This document shows, piece by piece, positions 7,924 through 16,096 of a DNA stretch of 42,869 bases. Below the pieces are notes generated by a model. That model ran no database searches. It was not told the origin of the DNA and was given only the letters and a program-made list of their open reading frames with translations. Source of the stretch: Rhodocyclaceae bacterium (GTDB lineage: Bacteria; Pseudomonadota; Gammaproteobacteria; Burkholderiales; Rhodocyclaceae); contig JARRBR010000008.1 of the NCBI GenBank assembly GCA_029982755.1, positions 1-42,869 of the forward strand, in the 5' to 3' direction. The first letter of the stretch is position 1. Each line of letters begins with the position of its first letter. The position numbers and the translations under genes were made by a program.

Positions 7924-9028
7924 TCAGACGCCCTGCTTGAGGCTCGCCGCGATGAAGTCGTCCAGGTCACCATCGAGCACGGCCTGGGTGTTGCCGACCT
8001 CGTAGTTGGTACGCAGATCCTTGATGCGCGACTGGTCGAGCACGTAGCTGCGGATCTGGTGGCCCCAGCCGATGTCGCTCTTGGAGTCTTCCAGCTTCTG
8101 CTGCTCCGACTGGCGCTTGCGCAGTTCGGCCTCGTACAGGCGCGCCTTCAGCATCGACATGGCCTCGGCCTTGTTCTTGTGCTGCGAGCGGTCGTTCTGG
8201 CACTGCACGACGATGCCGGTCGGTTCGTGGGTGATGCGCACCGCGGAGTCGGTCTTGTTGATGTGCTGGCCGCCGGCGCCGGAGGCGCGGTAGGTGTCGA
8301 TGCGCAGGTCGGCGGGGTTGATCTCGATCTCGATCGAGTCGTCAACCTCCGGATACACGAACACCGACGTGAAGCTGGTGTGGCGGCGGGCGTTGGAGTC
8401 GAAGGGCGACTTGCGCACCAGGCGGTGGATGCCGGTTTCGGTGCGCAGGTAGCCGTATGCGTACTCGCCGGAGAACTTGATCGTGCAGTTCTTGATGCCG
8501 GCGACTTCGCCCTCGGTCTCTTCCATCAGCTCGACGGTGAAGCCTTTCTTTTCGCCGTAGCGCAGGTACATGCGCTCGAGCATGCCCGCCCAGTCCTGGG
8601 CCTCGGTGCCGCCGGCGCCGGCCTGGATCTCGATGAAGCAGTTGTTGGGGTCCATCGGGTTGCTGAACATGCGGCGGAACTCGAGCTTCTCGATCGCGCC
8701 CTGCAGCTCGACGAGGTCGGCCTCGACCGCCTCGAAGGTGTCGTCATCGTCCTCGGCTTCGGCGAGCTCATAGAGATCCTTGAGGTCGCGCGACTGCGCG
8801 TCGATCTGCTGCAGCGTCAGCACCACGTCCTCGAGCTGGCGCTTTTCCTTGCCGAGCTCCTGGGCGCGTTCGGCGTTGTTCCAGACCGCCGGGTCTTCCA
8901 GCGCGCGATTGACTTCTTCGAGCTTCGATGCCTTCACATCGTAGTCAAAGATACCTCCGTAGTTCGCGACCGCGGGCGGCGAGGTCGGCGAGTTTTTCGG
9001 CGATGGCGTTCTGGCGTTCGGCTTCCAT
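7924..9028 (-). CDS. prfB: Peptide chain release factor 2 with programmed +1 frameshift
   Basis: RF2 terminates translation at UGA and UAA. The protein is made from two frames. The ATG at 9028 opens 27 codons ending ...RELRRYL, followed by an in-frame TGA (8947-8945). After a +1 shift translation continues DYDVKASK to the stop at 7924, giving 367 residues. Motifs are the UGA/UAA-reading SPF (in [11 protein letters not shown]) and the catalytic GGQ (in [12 protein letters not shown]). Length fits E. coli RF2 (365). A conventional caller would start at the GTG at 8937 and lose about 30 residues. A TATAAT box lies about 35 bases upstream of the ATG. The gene stands between the dehydrogenase cassette and the SMC operon rather than between recJ and lysS directly. 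Confidence 0.96.
8944..8959 (-). promoter_or_regulatory. prfB programmed +1 frameshift site
   Basis: On the minus strand the sequence reads CGGAGG-TAT-CTT-TGA-C. It has an internal Shine-Dalgarno-like GGAGG (8958-8954) three bases before the slippery CTT, then the UGA stop followed by C. This is the classic autoregulatory RF2 site: when RF2 is scarce, ribosomes pause at UGA and slip +1 to read GAC. Confidence 0.95.
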
Positions 9029-9062
9029 GGCTGCGGCTCCGGCTGAATCTGGGAAACCGTGC

Positions 9063-9068
9063 ATTATA
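9063..9068 (-). promoter_or_regulatory. Probable prfB -10 box (TATAAT)
   Basis: A perfect TATAAT on the minus strand lies 34 bases upstream of the prfB ATG, in the 73-base gap after the E2 gene. The -35 region is weak (TGCAGG at 17 bases spacing). It probably gives prfB, and perhaps the downstream SMC operon, its own transcription start. Confidence 0.6.
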
Positions 9069-9101
9069 GCGGCAGCCGGCCGAAGCCTGCAGGCGAGTGC
9101 A

Positions 9102-10238
9102 TCAGGCCGCCTGCTGCAGGTCCTCGATCACCGCCTTCAGGAAGCGTGCAGCCTCGCCGCCGGTGACCACGCGATGGTCGAAGGAGAGGCTGAGCGGGAG
9201 CACCCGGCGCACCGCCGGCTTGCCCTGGACCGCCAGCACCTGCTCATGCACCCGGCCCGCGCCGAGGATGGCGACCGTGGGCGGCAGCACGATGGGCGAC
9301 GCGTATTTGCCGCCGATCATGCCGAAGTTGGACAGCGTGATGGTGTTGCCGCGCAACTCTTCCGCGGGAATCCTGCGTGCGGCCACGTCGGCCCGCATGC
9401 GCTCCAGCCCGGCGCGCAGGTCGGCGGCGTCGCGCGCGGCGACGTCGCGCAGCACCGGCACGAACAGGCCCTCGGGCAGGTCGAGCGCGATGCCGACGTC
9501 GATGCGGCTGACCAGGCGGCGCCCCATGGTGTGGCTCTCGTACCAGGCGTTGAGCGCGGGCTCGGCGCGGCAGCCTGCCACCAGGGCACGGATGAGGCGG
9601 ATGGTGATGTCGGCGTCCGGCGCCCAGGCATGGATGTCGGCATCGTCGATGACGGTGGCGGCGGCGACCTCGCTCTGCGCCAGGGCCATGTTCTGCGCCA
9701 TCGCCCGGCGCACGCCGCGCAGGGTCTCGGCGGGGCCGACCTCGGCCAGGATCTTCGCCACCCGGTGCACGTCGGCGGTGGTGATGACGCCGTCCGCGCC
9801 CGAGGGCGTGACCATCTCCAGTTCGACCTTCAGCTGGCGGGCGAGCGCGCGCACCGCCGGTGTGGCGCGGATCGCGCCGCGGGCAGCGGCTGCGCCCCCG
9901 CCGGCCGAGGCCGCGGCGGGAGCGATGGCTGCGGGCGCTTCGGTCCTGACCTCGCCGCCGACCTGCATCTCGCCCACCACGGTGCCGCTGTCGGCCTCGC
10001 TCGCGCCGCTCTCGAAGCCCACCAGCGGTGCACCCACATGCACCAGCTTGCCGGCTTCGACGTACAGGCGGGCGATGCGACCGGCGTGCGGCGAGGGGAT
10101 ATCCACGATCGCCTTGGCGGTCTCCACCGCCACCAGCGGCTGGTCGACCGCCACCTCGTCGCCGACCTCGACGTGCCACTCGACGACCTCGGCCTCCTGC
10201 AGGCCCTCGCCCAGATCGGGCAGCTTGAAGATCTTCAT
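9102..10238 (-). CDS. 2-oxo acid dehydrogenase E2 component (dihydrolipoamide acyltransferase)
   Basis: This 378-residue E2 transfers acyl groups from E1 to CoA. It has one lipoyl domain with the modified lysine K42 in VETAKAIVDI, an Ala/Pro/Gly-rich linker (about 95-125), a peripheral subunit-binding domain (IRATPAVRALAR, about 127-161) and a catalytic domain to the end. The active-site stretch is SFDHRVVTGGEAARF with H355. The acidic residue often found four after the His (HxxxD) is Thr359 here. Its ATG overlaps the E1beta stop as ATGA, showing translational coupling. No E3 (lipoamide dehydrogenase) gene is adjacent, so E3 must come from elsewhere. The substrate (pyruvate or a branched-chain 2-oxo acid) cannot be read from sequence; many betaproteobacteria use a homodimeric AceE for pyruvate, which favours an alternative substrate or accessory role. 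Confidence 0.88.
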   Translation of the reverse strand: MKIFKLPDLGEGLQEAEVVEWHVEVGDEVAVDQPLVAVETAKAIVDIPSPHAGRIARLYVEAGKLVHVGAPLVGFESGASEADSGTVVGEMQVGGEVRTEAPAAIAPAAASAGGGAAAARGAIRATPAVRALARQLKVELEMVTPSGADGVITTADVHRVAKILAEVGPAETLRGVRRAMAQNMALAQSEVAAATVIDDADIHAWAPDADITIRLIRALVAGCRAEPALNAWYESHTMGRRLVSRIDVGIALDLPEGLFVPVLRDVAARDAADLRAGLERMRADVAARRIPAEELRGNTITLSNFGMIGGKYASPIVLPPTVAILGAGRVHEQVLAVQGKPAVRRVLPLSLSFDHRVVTGGEAARFLKAVIEDLQQAA

Positions 10239-11215
10239 GATGCCTCCAGGGTCTTTCTGGCCGCGGCGACGATGCGTTCGACGCTCGGCAGGTACTGGTA
10301 TTCGAGTCGGGACAGGGGCATCACCGTGTCGTAGCCGGTGACGCGCTGCACCGGTGCGAGCAGGGAGTAAAGCCCTTCCTCGGCGAGGCTGGCAGCGATC
10401 TCCGCGCCCAGCCCGGCGGTGCGCGCGGCTTCGTGCACGATGACGCAGCGCCCGGTGCGGGCGACCGACTCGAGGATGGTGTCCATGTCCAGCGGCTTGA
10501 GGGTGGCGAGGTCGATGACCTCGGCGCTGACGCCCTCGGCGGCGAGGACGTCGGCGGCGGCCTGGGTCTCGTGCAGCATCGCTCCCCAGCTCACCAGCGT
10601 CAGGTCGCTGCCGCTGCGCAGGGTGTAGCAGACGTCCAGCGGCAGGGCCTCGCCGTCGTCCTCGACCGGCTGGCGGAACAGGCGGTAGAGCCGGGTGGGC
10701 TCGAGGAACATCACCGGGTCGGGATCGCGGATCGCCGCCAGCAGCAGGCCGTAGGCACGCGCCGGCGAGGACGGCATCACCACGCGCAGCCCGGGGGTGT
10801 GGGCGAGGATCGCCTCGGGGCTCTCCGAATGGTGCTCGGGTGCATGGATGCCGCCGCCGCAGGGCGTGCGCAGCACCAGCGGGCAGGCGAGGCGGCCGCG
10901 GCTGCGGTTGCGCAGGCGCCCGGCGTGGTTGATCAGCTGGTCCAGGGCCGGATAGAGGAAGCCGGAGAACTGGATCTCCGCTACCGGCCTCAGCCCCATC
11001 GCCGCCATGCCGATGGCGGTGCCCGCGATCGCGCTCTCGGCCAGCGGGGTGTCGATGACGCGTTCGGCGCCGAAGCGCTGCTGCAGCCCGACCGTGGCGC
11101 GGAACACGCCGCCGTTGTTGCCGATGTCCTCTCCGAGCAGCACGACCGCCGGGTCCCGCGCCATCTCATGGGCGAGCGCGAGGTTGACCGCCTCGACAAG
11201 GGTGATCTCAGCCAT
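10235..11215 (-). CDS. 2-oxo acid dehydrogenase E1 beta subunit
   Basis: This 326-residue transketolase-like subunit forms the alpha2beta2 E1 with the upstream gene and decarboxylates a 2-oxo acid using thiamine diphosphate. Typical stretches are GEDIGNNGGVFRATVGL, RVIDTPLAESAIAGTAIGMA, CGGGIHAPEHHSESPEAIL and VIDLATLKPLD. The start is the ATG at 11215, where the family sequence (MAEITLVEAVNLAL) begins. The longer open frame back to 11371 lies within the E1alpha gene and is not convincing. It overlaps the E1alpha stop by 8 bases, and its TGA overlaps the E2 ATG. The three genes therefore form a tightly coupled translational unit. Confidence 0.92.
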   Translation of the reverse strand: MAEITLVEAVNLALAHEMARDPAVVLLGEDIGNNGGVFRATVGLQQRFGAERVIDTPLAESAIAGTAIGMAAMGLRPVAEIQFSGFLYPALDQLINHAGRLRNRSRGRLACPLVLRTPCGGGIHAPEHHSESPEAILAHTPGLRVVMPSSPARAYGLLLAAIRDPDPVMFLEPTRLYRLFRQPVEDDGEALPLDVCYTLRSGSDLTLVSWGAMLHETQAAADVLAAEGVSAEVIDLATLKPLDMDTILESVARTGRCVIVHEAARTAGLGAEIAASLAEEGLYSLLAPVQRVTGYDTVMPLSRLEYQYLPSVERIVAAARKTLEAS

Positions 11216-12320
11216 GGTCGCCTCCGTGGTGTTCGCGGTCAGCCGTGGGGGCGAAGCGCAGCGCCGTCTCGCGCTGGGTGGCGAGCGCCCGCGGCAGCTC
11301 CGCATACAGGTGGTCGAACATTGCGCCGACGCCGGGCGGCGGCACTCCGAGGTAGGCTTCGACCGCCGCATTGACCTTTTCCGCGCATTCGCGGGCGAGC
11401 GCCTCCTCCTTGTCCGGCCCCCAGGCGCCGAGCCTCACCAGATGGTTGCGCAGCCGGGTCAGGGGCTCGAAGGACCATTGCTCCTGCACGACGGCAGGGT
11501 CGCGGTAGCGCGAGGCGTCGTCGGCGGTGGTGTGGTCGCCGAGGCGGTAGCTCAGCGCCTCGATCAGGGTCGGGCCGTCGCCCGCGCGGGCCTTGTCGAT
11601 GGCCTGCCGTGCGACGTGATGCACGGCGACCACGTCGTTGCCGTCGACCTGCACGCCCTCGATCCCGGCGGCGATCGCCTTCTGTGCCAGCGTGGCGGAT
11701 GCGGTCTGTGCGCTGCGCGGCACCGAGATCGCCCACTGGTTGTTGGTGACGACGATGACCAGCGGCGCCTTCCACACCGCGGCGAAATTCATGCCCTCGT
11801 AGAAGTCGCCCTTGGAGCTGGCGCCGTCGCCGAGGAAGCTAACCGCCACGCGCGGCTCCCGACGCAGCCTGAAGGCGTAGGCCGCGCCGGCGGCATGGCA
11901 GACCTGGGTGGCGATCGGTACGCAGATGGGGAAGTCCTGGCGCGGTACCGAGAAGTCGCTGCCACGCTCGTCGCCACCCCAGTACAGCAGGCATTCATCC
12001 ATGCGCAAGCCGCGCACGAACTGCGCGCCATGCTCGCGGTAGGAGGGGAAAAGCGCGTCCTCGGGCCGCATCGCGCTGGCGACGCCGACCCCGATCGCTT
12101 CCTGGCCCAGGGCCGAGGCGAAGGTGCCCAGCTTGCCGGTGCGCTGGAGCGCGATGGCCTTGGCGTCGAAGGTTCGGGTGAGATACATCGCGCGATACAG
12201 CGGCACGAGCTGCGCCGGATCGCGGGCGAAATCGGGTAGCGAGGCGGGCGGCCCGAGCGCCTCGCCCTGCGGGTCGAGAAAACGGACGTGATCGATCTGG
12301 AACCGGGCGACAGTGCTCAT
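11208..12320 (-). CDS. 2-oxo acid dehydrogenase E1 alpha subunit
   Basis: This 370-residue protein is the thiamine diphosphate-binding alpha subunit of a heterotetrameric E1 (PDH/BCKDH family). The ThDP motif runs from GDG (164-166) to NN (193-194): GDGASSKGDFYEGMNFA ... VIVVTNN. The substrate-channel region FASALGQEAIGVG and the phosphorylation-loop-like YRLGDHTTADDASRY are also typical. A Shine-Dalgarno-like AGGGAG lies just upstream of the ATG at 12320. The 170-base gap upstream separates it from the histidine phosphatase gene, and I find no clear promoter there. The Bacillus-type PdhA and branched-chain E1alpha families look alike here, so the product name is kept general. Confidence 0.9.
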   Translation of the reverse strand: MSTVARFQIDHVRFLDPQGEALGPPASLPDFARDPAQLVPLYRAMYLTRTFDAKAIALQRTGKLGTFASALGQEAIGVGVASAMRPEDALFPSYREHGAQFVRGLRMDECLLYWGGDERGSDFSVPRQDFPICVPIATQVCHAAGAAYAFRLRREPRVAVSFLGDGASSKGDFYEGMNFAAVWKAPLVIVVTNNQWAISVPRSAQTASATLAQKAIAAGIEGVQVDGNDVVAVHHVARQAIDKARAGDGPTLIEALSYRLGDHTTADDASRYRDPAVVQEQWSFEPLTRLRNHLVRLGAWGPDKEEALARECAEKVNAAVEAYLGVPPPGVGAMFDHLYAELPRALATQRETALRFAPTADREHHGGDHG

Positions 12321-12490
12321 GGCGTGCTCCCTTCAGGCTCGGTCGGCCTCGCATGCCTGCGCGTCCGGTCTCCTCCGCGCAACTTCGGCAAGCGGGCGTG
12401 GATGTCGCGGCGGCGCTCATGACGCTGTCGCGATTCTTCTACGTTTGGCGGGTTGGAGCGCAGGCGCGCGCGGATGTTCCCGGGTGCGGC

Positions 12491-13156
12491 TCAGCGTGCG
12501 CCGTCGAGGCCGGCGCGATGCATGTCGCGGTAGGCGACATGAAGGCCGTCCTCCGCATGCCAGAAGAACGCGGCCTCCAGATAGCGCGGCCAGCGCGGCG
12601 GGCCGGCGGGAGGGCCGAGGAAGCGGGCAGCGGCGACCGCGAGCAGGATGTCGTGGGTGACGAAGACGTGGAGTCCGGGCCGGCCCCGGGCGATGCCCAG
12701 CATGTGGTCCGCCAGCCGCTGTGCGCCGACGCGGGCCGGCAGGGTGCCGGGCAGGTCCTCGTCGGTGGTGGCGAGCTGGGCCATGATGCCCTCGCTGCCG
12801 AGTCGCTTCCAGTTCTCGCCGGCGAGCTGGCGGTCCACGACCCAGGCGCCGGGGTCGCCGAGCATGTGATCGACGATGATCGTTGGTGCGATTTCGGCGA
12901 CGCGGGCGAAGACCTCCGCCGTGTGCATGCAGCGCTGCAGCGGGCTCGTGTGCAGGCTGCGCAATCGCCCGCGCAGGCGGTGGCCGAGCGTGTGGGCGAG
13001 TTCCACGCCGGCTGCGTTGAGCGCCCTGTCGTAGCCAAGGTCGCCCGCGGCGAGCGGGTCGCGTACCGAATGCCGCATCAGCACCGCGACCCCGTGCGTG
13101 GTCGGCACGCTGTCCAACCAGCGCAGGGTGGAAGCCGGGATCCGCCAGTCGTCCAT
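12491..13156 (-). CDS. Histidine phosphatase family protein
   Basis: This 221-residue protein has the histidine phosphatase (phosphoglycerate mutase/SixA-like) pattern. The catalytic LMRHS places His29 in an RHS form rather than the usual RHG. An arginine follows in SPLQRC (R75), an acidic/central region after that, and the second conserved histidine in VFVTHDILLA (H168). The family removes or transfers phosphate through a phosphohistidine intermediate. The substrate is not predictable. The gene starts 15 bases after the recJ stop, so it is probably cotranscribed with recJ. The N-terminus has no signal peptide, suggesting a cytoplasmic enzyme. Confidence 0.85.
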   Translation of the reverse strand: MDDWRIPASTLRWLDSVPTTHGVAVLMRHSVRDPLAAGDLGYDRALNAAGVELAHTLGHRLRGRLRSLHTSPLQRCMHTAEVFARVAEIAPTIIVDHMLGDPGAWVVDRQLAGENWKRLGSEGIMAQLATTDEDLPGTLPARVGAQRLADHMLGIARGRPGLHVFVTHDILLAVAAARFLGPPAGPPRWPRYLEAAFFWHAEDGLHVAYRDMHRAGLDGAR

Positions 13157-13171
13157 GCGTGTGCCCGGCGC

Positions 13172-14863
13172 TCAGGCGGCCTCGAAATGCTCCAGCATCA
13201 GCTGCACGCTGGCGACGCCGTTGTACTCGTTGACGCCGAGGCGGAAGGCCGCGTGGATCTGGCCGGCTGCGCCTTCGGCGTGGTTGAATCGGATCGCATC
13301 AAAGCGCGCGCCGCCGCGCGATAGCTCGAGCTTGAGGTGCTTGTCCTTCAGCAGGCGCTGGCGCTCGACGCGGAACACGTCGTCGAAGACGGGGGCCGGG
13401 AAGCCCTGGCCCCAGATCTCGTTGTCCAGCATGCGCGCGGCGTCGAGTGCGAAGTAGCCGGACTCGAGGCTGCCGTCGGTCTCGATGCGGCGCTCGAGCT
13501 GGGCGGGTTCGAGCAGCTCGCTCACCACCTCCTCGAAGGCTTCGTCGAAGCGCGCGAGTTCCGATTCGCGGATGGTCAGGCCGGCGGCCATGGCGTGGCC
13601 GCCGAAGCGCACAATGAGCTCGGGGTGGCGCTTGGTGACGAGGTCGAGCGCGTCGCGCAGGTGCAGGCCGGGGATCGAGCGCCCGGAGCCCTTGAGCTCG
13701 CCATCGTTGGCGCGTGCGAAGGCGATCGTCGGCCGGTGCAGGCGTTCCTTGATGCGGCCAGCGACGATGCCGATCACGCCCTGGTGCCAGTCGGGCTCGA
13801 ACAGCGCCACGGTGGCCCGGTTGCCGGCGTCGAATCCTGCCAGGCGCGCCAGCGCCTCTTCCTGCATTCCGGCCTCGATGCTGCGGCGCTCGCGGTTGAG
13901 CTTGTCGAGTTCCTGGGCAATGTTCATCGCGCGCCCGGCGTCGTCGGTGATCAGGCATTCGATGCCCAGGCTCATGTCCGACAGGCGCCCGGCGGCGTTC
14001 AGGCGCGGCCCGATCATGAAGCCGAGGTCCATCGTGCTGGCACGCGCCGGATCGCGCCCGGCGAGTGCGAACAGCGCGCGGATGCCCGGCTGCATGCGCC
14101 CGGCGCGCATGCGGGCGAGGCCCTGCGCGACCAGGATGCGGTTGTTGCGGTCGAGCTTGACCACGTCGGCCACGGTGCCGAGGGCGACCAGGTCGAGCAG
14201 GTCGGCGAGGTTGGGCTCCTTGCCGCCGGCGAAGGCGCCGCGCTCGCGCAGCTCGGCGCGCAGCGCGAGCATGGTGTAGAACATCGCGCCCACGCCGGCC
14301 AGTGCCTTGCTGGGGAAGTCGCAGCCGGGCTGGTTGGGGTTCACGATCACGTCGGCCTCGGGCAGCACGTCACCGGGCAGGTGGTGATCGGTGATCACCG
14401 TGGCCATGCCGTGGGCGCGCGCGGCGGCGATGCCCTCGACGCTGGCGATGCCGTTGTCGACGGTGATCAGCACTTCGGGCTCCAGGCGCGCGGCGATCTC
14501 GACCATCGCCGGGGTGAGGCCGTAGCCCAGGGTCACGCGGTCCGGCACCAGGTAATGCACGTCGGCGCCGAAGGCGCGCAGCGCGCGCACGCCGACCGCG
14601 CAGGCGGTGGCGCCGTCGCAGTCGTAGTCGGCGACGATGACCATGCGCGCGCCGGCCTCGATCGCGTCGGCGAGCAGGATCGCGGCTTCCGTGGTGCCGG
14701 TGAGCGCCTTGGGCGGCAGCAGGTTCTTCAGGCTGGTGTCGAGCTCGTCGGCGCGGGCGATGCCGCGCGCGGCGTAGAGGCGGGCGAGCAGGGGATGCAG
14801 GCCGGCGTCGGCAAGGCGGGTGAAGGCCTGCTGCGGGACGGTGCGGGACTGGATGCGGGTCAT
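13172..14863 (-). CDS. recJ: Single-stranded-DNA 5'-3' exonuclease RecJ
   Basis: RecJ degrades single-stranded DNA 5' to 3' in recombination and mismatch/base-excision repair. The 563-residue protein carries the DHH phosphoesterase motifs: VIVADYDCDGATA, LITVDNGIAS, VITDHHLPGD and NPNQPGCDFPSK. It also has the DHHA1 RFGGHAMAAGLTI and a C-terminal OB-fold-like region. E. coli RecJ has 577 residues. The ATG at 14863 overlaps the stop of the upstream RpfE-like gene as ATGA. The same frame stays open to 15343, but that extension lies inside the neighbouring gene and is not coding. In E. coli recJ is followed by prfB and lysS; here a phosphatase and a dehydrogenase cassette intervene. Confidence 0.96.
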   Translation of the reverse strand: MTRIQSRTVPQQAFTRLADAGLHPLLARLYAARGIARADELDTSLKNLLPPKALTGTTEAAILLADAIEAGARMVIVADYDCDGATACAVGVRALRAFGADVHYLVPDRVTLGYGLTPAMVEIAARLEPEVLITVDNGIASVEGIAAARAHGMATVITDHHLPGDVLPEADVIVNPNQPGCDFPSKALAGVGAMFYTMLALRAELRERGAFAGGKEPNLADLLDLVALGTVADVVKLDRNNRILVAQGLARMRAGRMQPGIRALFALAGRDPARASTMDLGFMIGPRLNAAGRLSDMSLGIECLITDDAGRAMNIAQELDKLNRERRSIEAGMQEEALARLAGFDAGNRATVALFEPDWHQGVIGIVAGRIKERLHRPTIAFARANDGELKGSGRSIPGLHLRDALDLVTKRHPELIVRFGGHAMAAGLTIRESELARFDEAFEEVVSELLEPAQLERRIETDGSLESGYFALDAARMLDNEIWGQGFPAPVFDDVFRVERQRLLKDKHLKLELSRGGARFDAIRFNHAEGAAGQIHAAFRLGVNEYNGVASVQLMLEHFEAA

Positions 14864-15957
14864 CGGTCGTGGGGCGGGGCCATGGGCGGCTGGGGCTGCT
14901 GGGACTGGGGCGGGGCCTCCGGGGCCGTCATCGGCGCCGGGGCGACGGACTTCAGCAGCACCTCGAAGGAATGGGGTTTGCGCCAGAACTTCCAGCGCTC
15001 GCTGCGGCGCAGCTCGAGTGTGAGCGTGCCGCGGTCGCCGGGGGCGAGGATGCGCAGCGTGTCGATCCGGCCGCGCTGCGCGGCGTCGGCGAGGGGGGCG
15101 AACCAGTCGCGTTCCAGCGCCTCCAGGCCCCGGCGCCAGGCGTCGAGGTCGAGCTGCTGGGCGGGTTTTTGCAGTGCGTCTAGCACCACCAGGGTGTCCT
15201 GCGCCAGCGCCGCGGCGAGATCCGGTGCCCGGACCGGCACGCCGGCGGCGCGGGCAAGGCCCACACCGAGCGGGTCGCGGGCCTGCACGGCGGCGGCCGG
15301 CGGCCTGAGGGGCAGGGTGAGCGTGCCGGCGCCCCACAGCCACAGGCTGTTGGCCGGCCGCCGCCCGCCGTCCTCACGGGCGCGGCTGATGGCGTGGTTG
15401 TGCAGCACGATCTGCGCTTCGTTCATCGTGCGCTGCCACAGCCTCGCATCCGCGCCTTCGGGCAGGAAATGCTTGATCGGCCGGCCGATGACGTCGTCCA
15501 GCGGGTACAGCGCCACCTCGGTCGGCGCGTTCAGGCGCAGGTACCAGCGGTTCGGGGCGCAGGCCTCGAAGCGGCCGAGATCGGCGAAGACCTCGTTGAG
15601 CGCGGCGATCAGCGCGGCGGATTCCGCCGAATCGAGCTCGCCCTCGGGGAAGGCCTGCAGCAGCAGATGCTCGCGCGCGAAGGACAGGTTGACCGGGTCG
15701 GCGCACAGCCAGTGCACGCCGGGTTCCTGCGCTGGCGCGTCGGCCTCGCCGAGGCGGCGCAGCGCGGCAAGCGGCAGCGGCGCCGCCTCGAGACCGAACA
15801 GGCGGGCCAGCTGGCGATCGCCGGGCTCGAATTCACCCACGTGCCGCCGGCCTCGGCCGAGCAGGGCGGCGAGGCCGTCGAGCGCGAGCCCGGAGGCGGG
15901 CCCGAGCAGCGAGGCGACGGGCCACAGCAGCCCGGGAATGAAAAGCTGGAGAGTCAT
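14860..15957 (-). CDS. RpfE-like protein (phosphoglycerate mutase-like family), function unknown
   Basis: This 365-residue protein resembles the family found directly upstream of recJ in many betaproteobacteria and annotated after Xanthomonas RpfE, or as a cofactor-independent phosphoglycerate mutase-like protein. Visible stretches are the N-terminal MTLQLFIPGLLWP, VHWLCADPVNLSFAREHLLL, RWYLRLNAP, and MNEAQIVLHNHAISRAREDG followed by NSLWLWGAG. No catalytic metal-binding set typical of true phosphoglycerate mutases is obvious to me. The C-terminus is a proline/glutamine-rich tail. The gene is translationally coupled to recJ (ATGA overlap). A TAGACT element lies about 28 bases upstream of the start. 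The biochemical role is not established. Confidence 0.65.
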   Translation of the reverse strand: MTLQLFIPGLLWPVASLLGPASGLALDGLAALLGRGRRHVGEFEPGDRQLARLFGLEAAPLPLAALRRLGEADAPAQEPGVHWLCADPVNLSFAREHLLLQAFPEGELDSAESAALIAALNEVFADLGRFEACAPNRWYLRLNAPTEVALYPLDDVIGRPIKHFLPEGADARLWQRTMNEAQIVLHNHAISRAREDGGRRPANSLWLWGAGTLTLPLRPPAAAVQARDPLGVGLARAAGVPVRAPDLAAALAQDTLVVLDALQKPAQQLDLDAWRRGLEALERDWFAPLADAAQRGRIDTLRILAPGDRGTLTLELRRSERWKFWRKPHSFEVLLKSVAPAPMTAPEAPPQSQQPQPPMAPPHDR

Positions 15958-15984
15958 CGGCAGGACGTGGTGGAAAGCGGGGCG

Positions 15985-15990
15985 AGTCTA
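15985..15990 (-). promoter_or_regulatory. Possible -10 box (TAGACT) for the RpfE-like gene and recJ
   Basis: The minus strand reads CTAGACTCGCCCC about 28-34 bases upstream of the ATG at 15957. No good -35 is seen. It matches the CTAGACT element found upstream of two other genes in this window (24193-24199 and 26890-26896). Confidence 0.35.
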
Positions 15991-16037
15991 GCACGTGCGG
16001 TCGCCGACGCCGCGGGCAGGACCGGCCCGCGTCCGCC

Positions 16038-16086
16038 TTGACAGCACGGTCTCGAAAGCCTTCAATTGATTCAATGTTGTGAATCA
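16038..16086 (+). promoter_or_regulatory. Toxin-antitoxin promoter with operator-like inverted repeat
   Basis: A perfect TTGACA (16038-16043) is followed after 17 bases by TTCAAT (16061-16066), a plausible -10. TGATTCA (16067-16073) and TGAATCA (16080-16086) form a 7-base inverted repeat with a 6-base spacer, just after the -10. TTCAAT is also repeated at 16070-16075. This is the expected arrangement for autorepression by an Xre-type antitoxin or the toxin-antitoxin complex. Confidence 0.7.
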
Positions 16087-16096
16087 GGTGAGCGAG

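Noticed and set aside
14864-15343. An N-terminal extension of RecJ in the same frame
   Set aside because: It lies inside the RpfE-like gene and is arginine/proline-rich. The ATGA overlap marks the true RecJ start.
13337-15991. An 884-codon plus-strand frame opposite recJ and the RpfE-like gene
   Set aside because: Shadow of the recJ frame; low-complexity composition and no recognisable motif.
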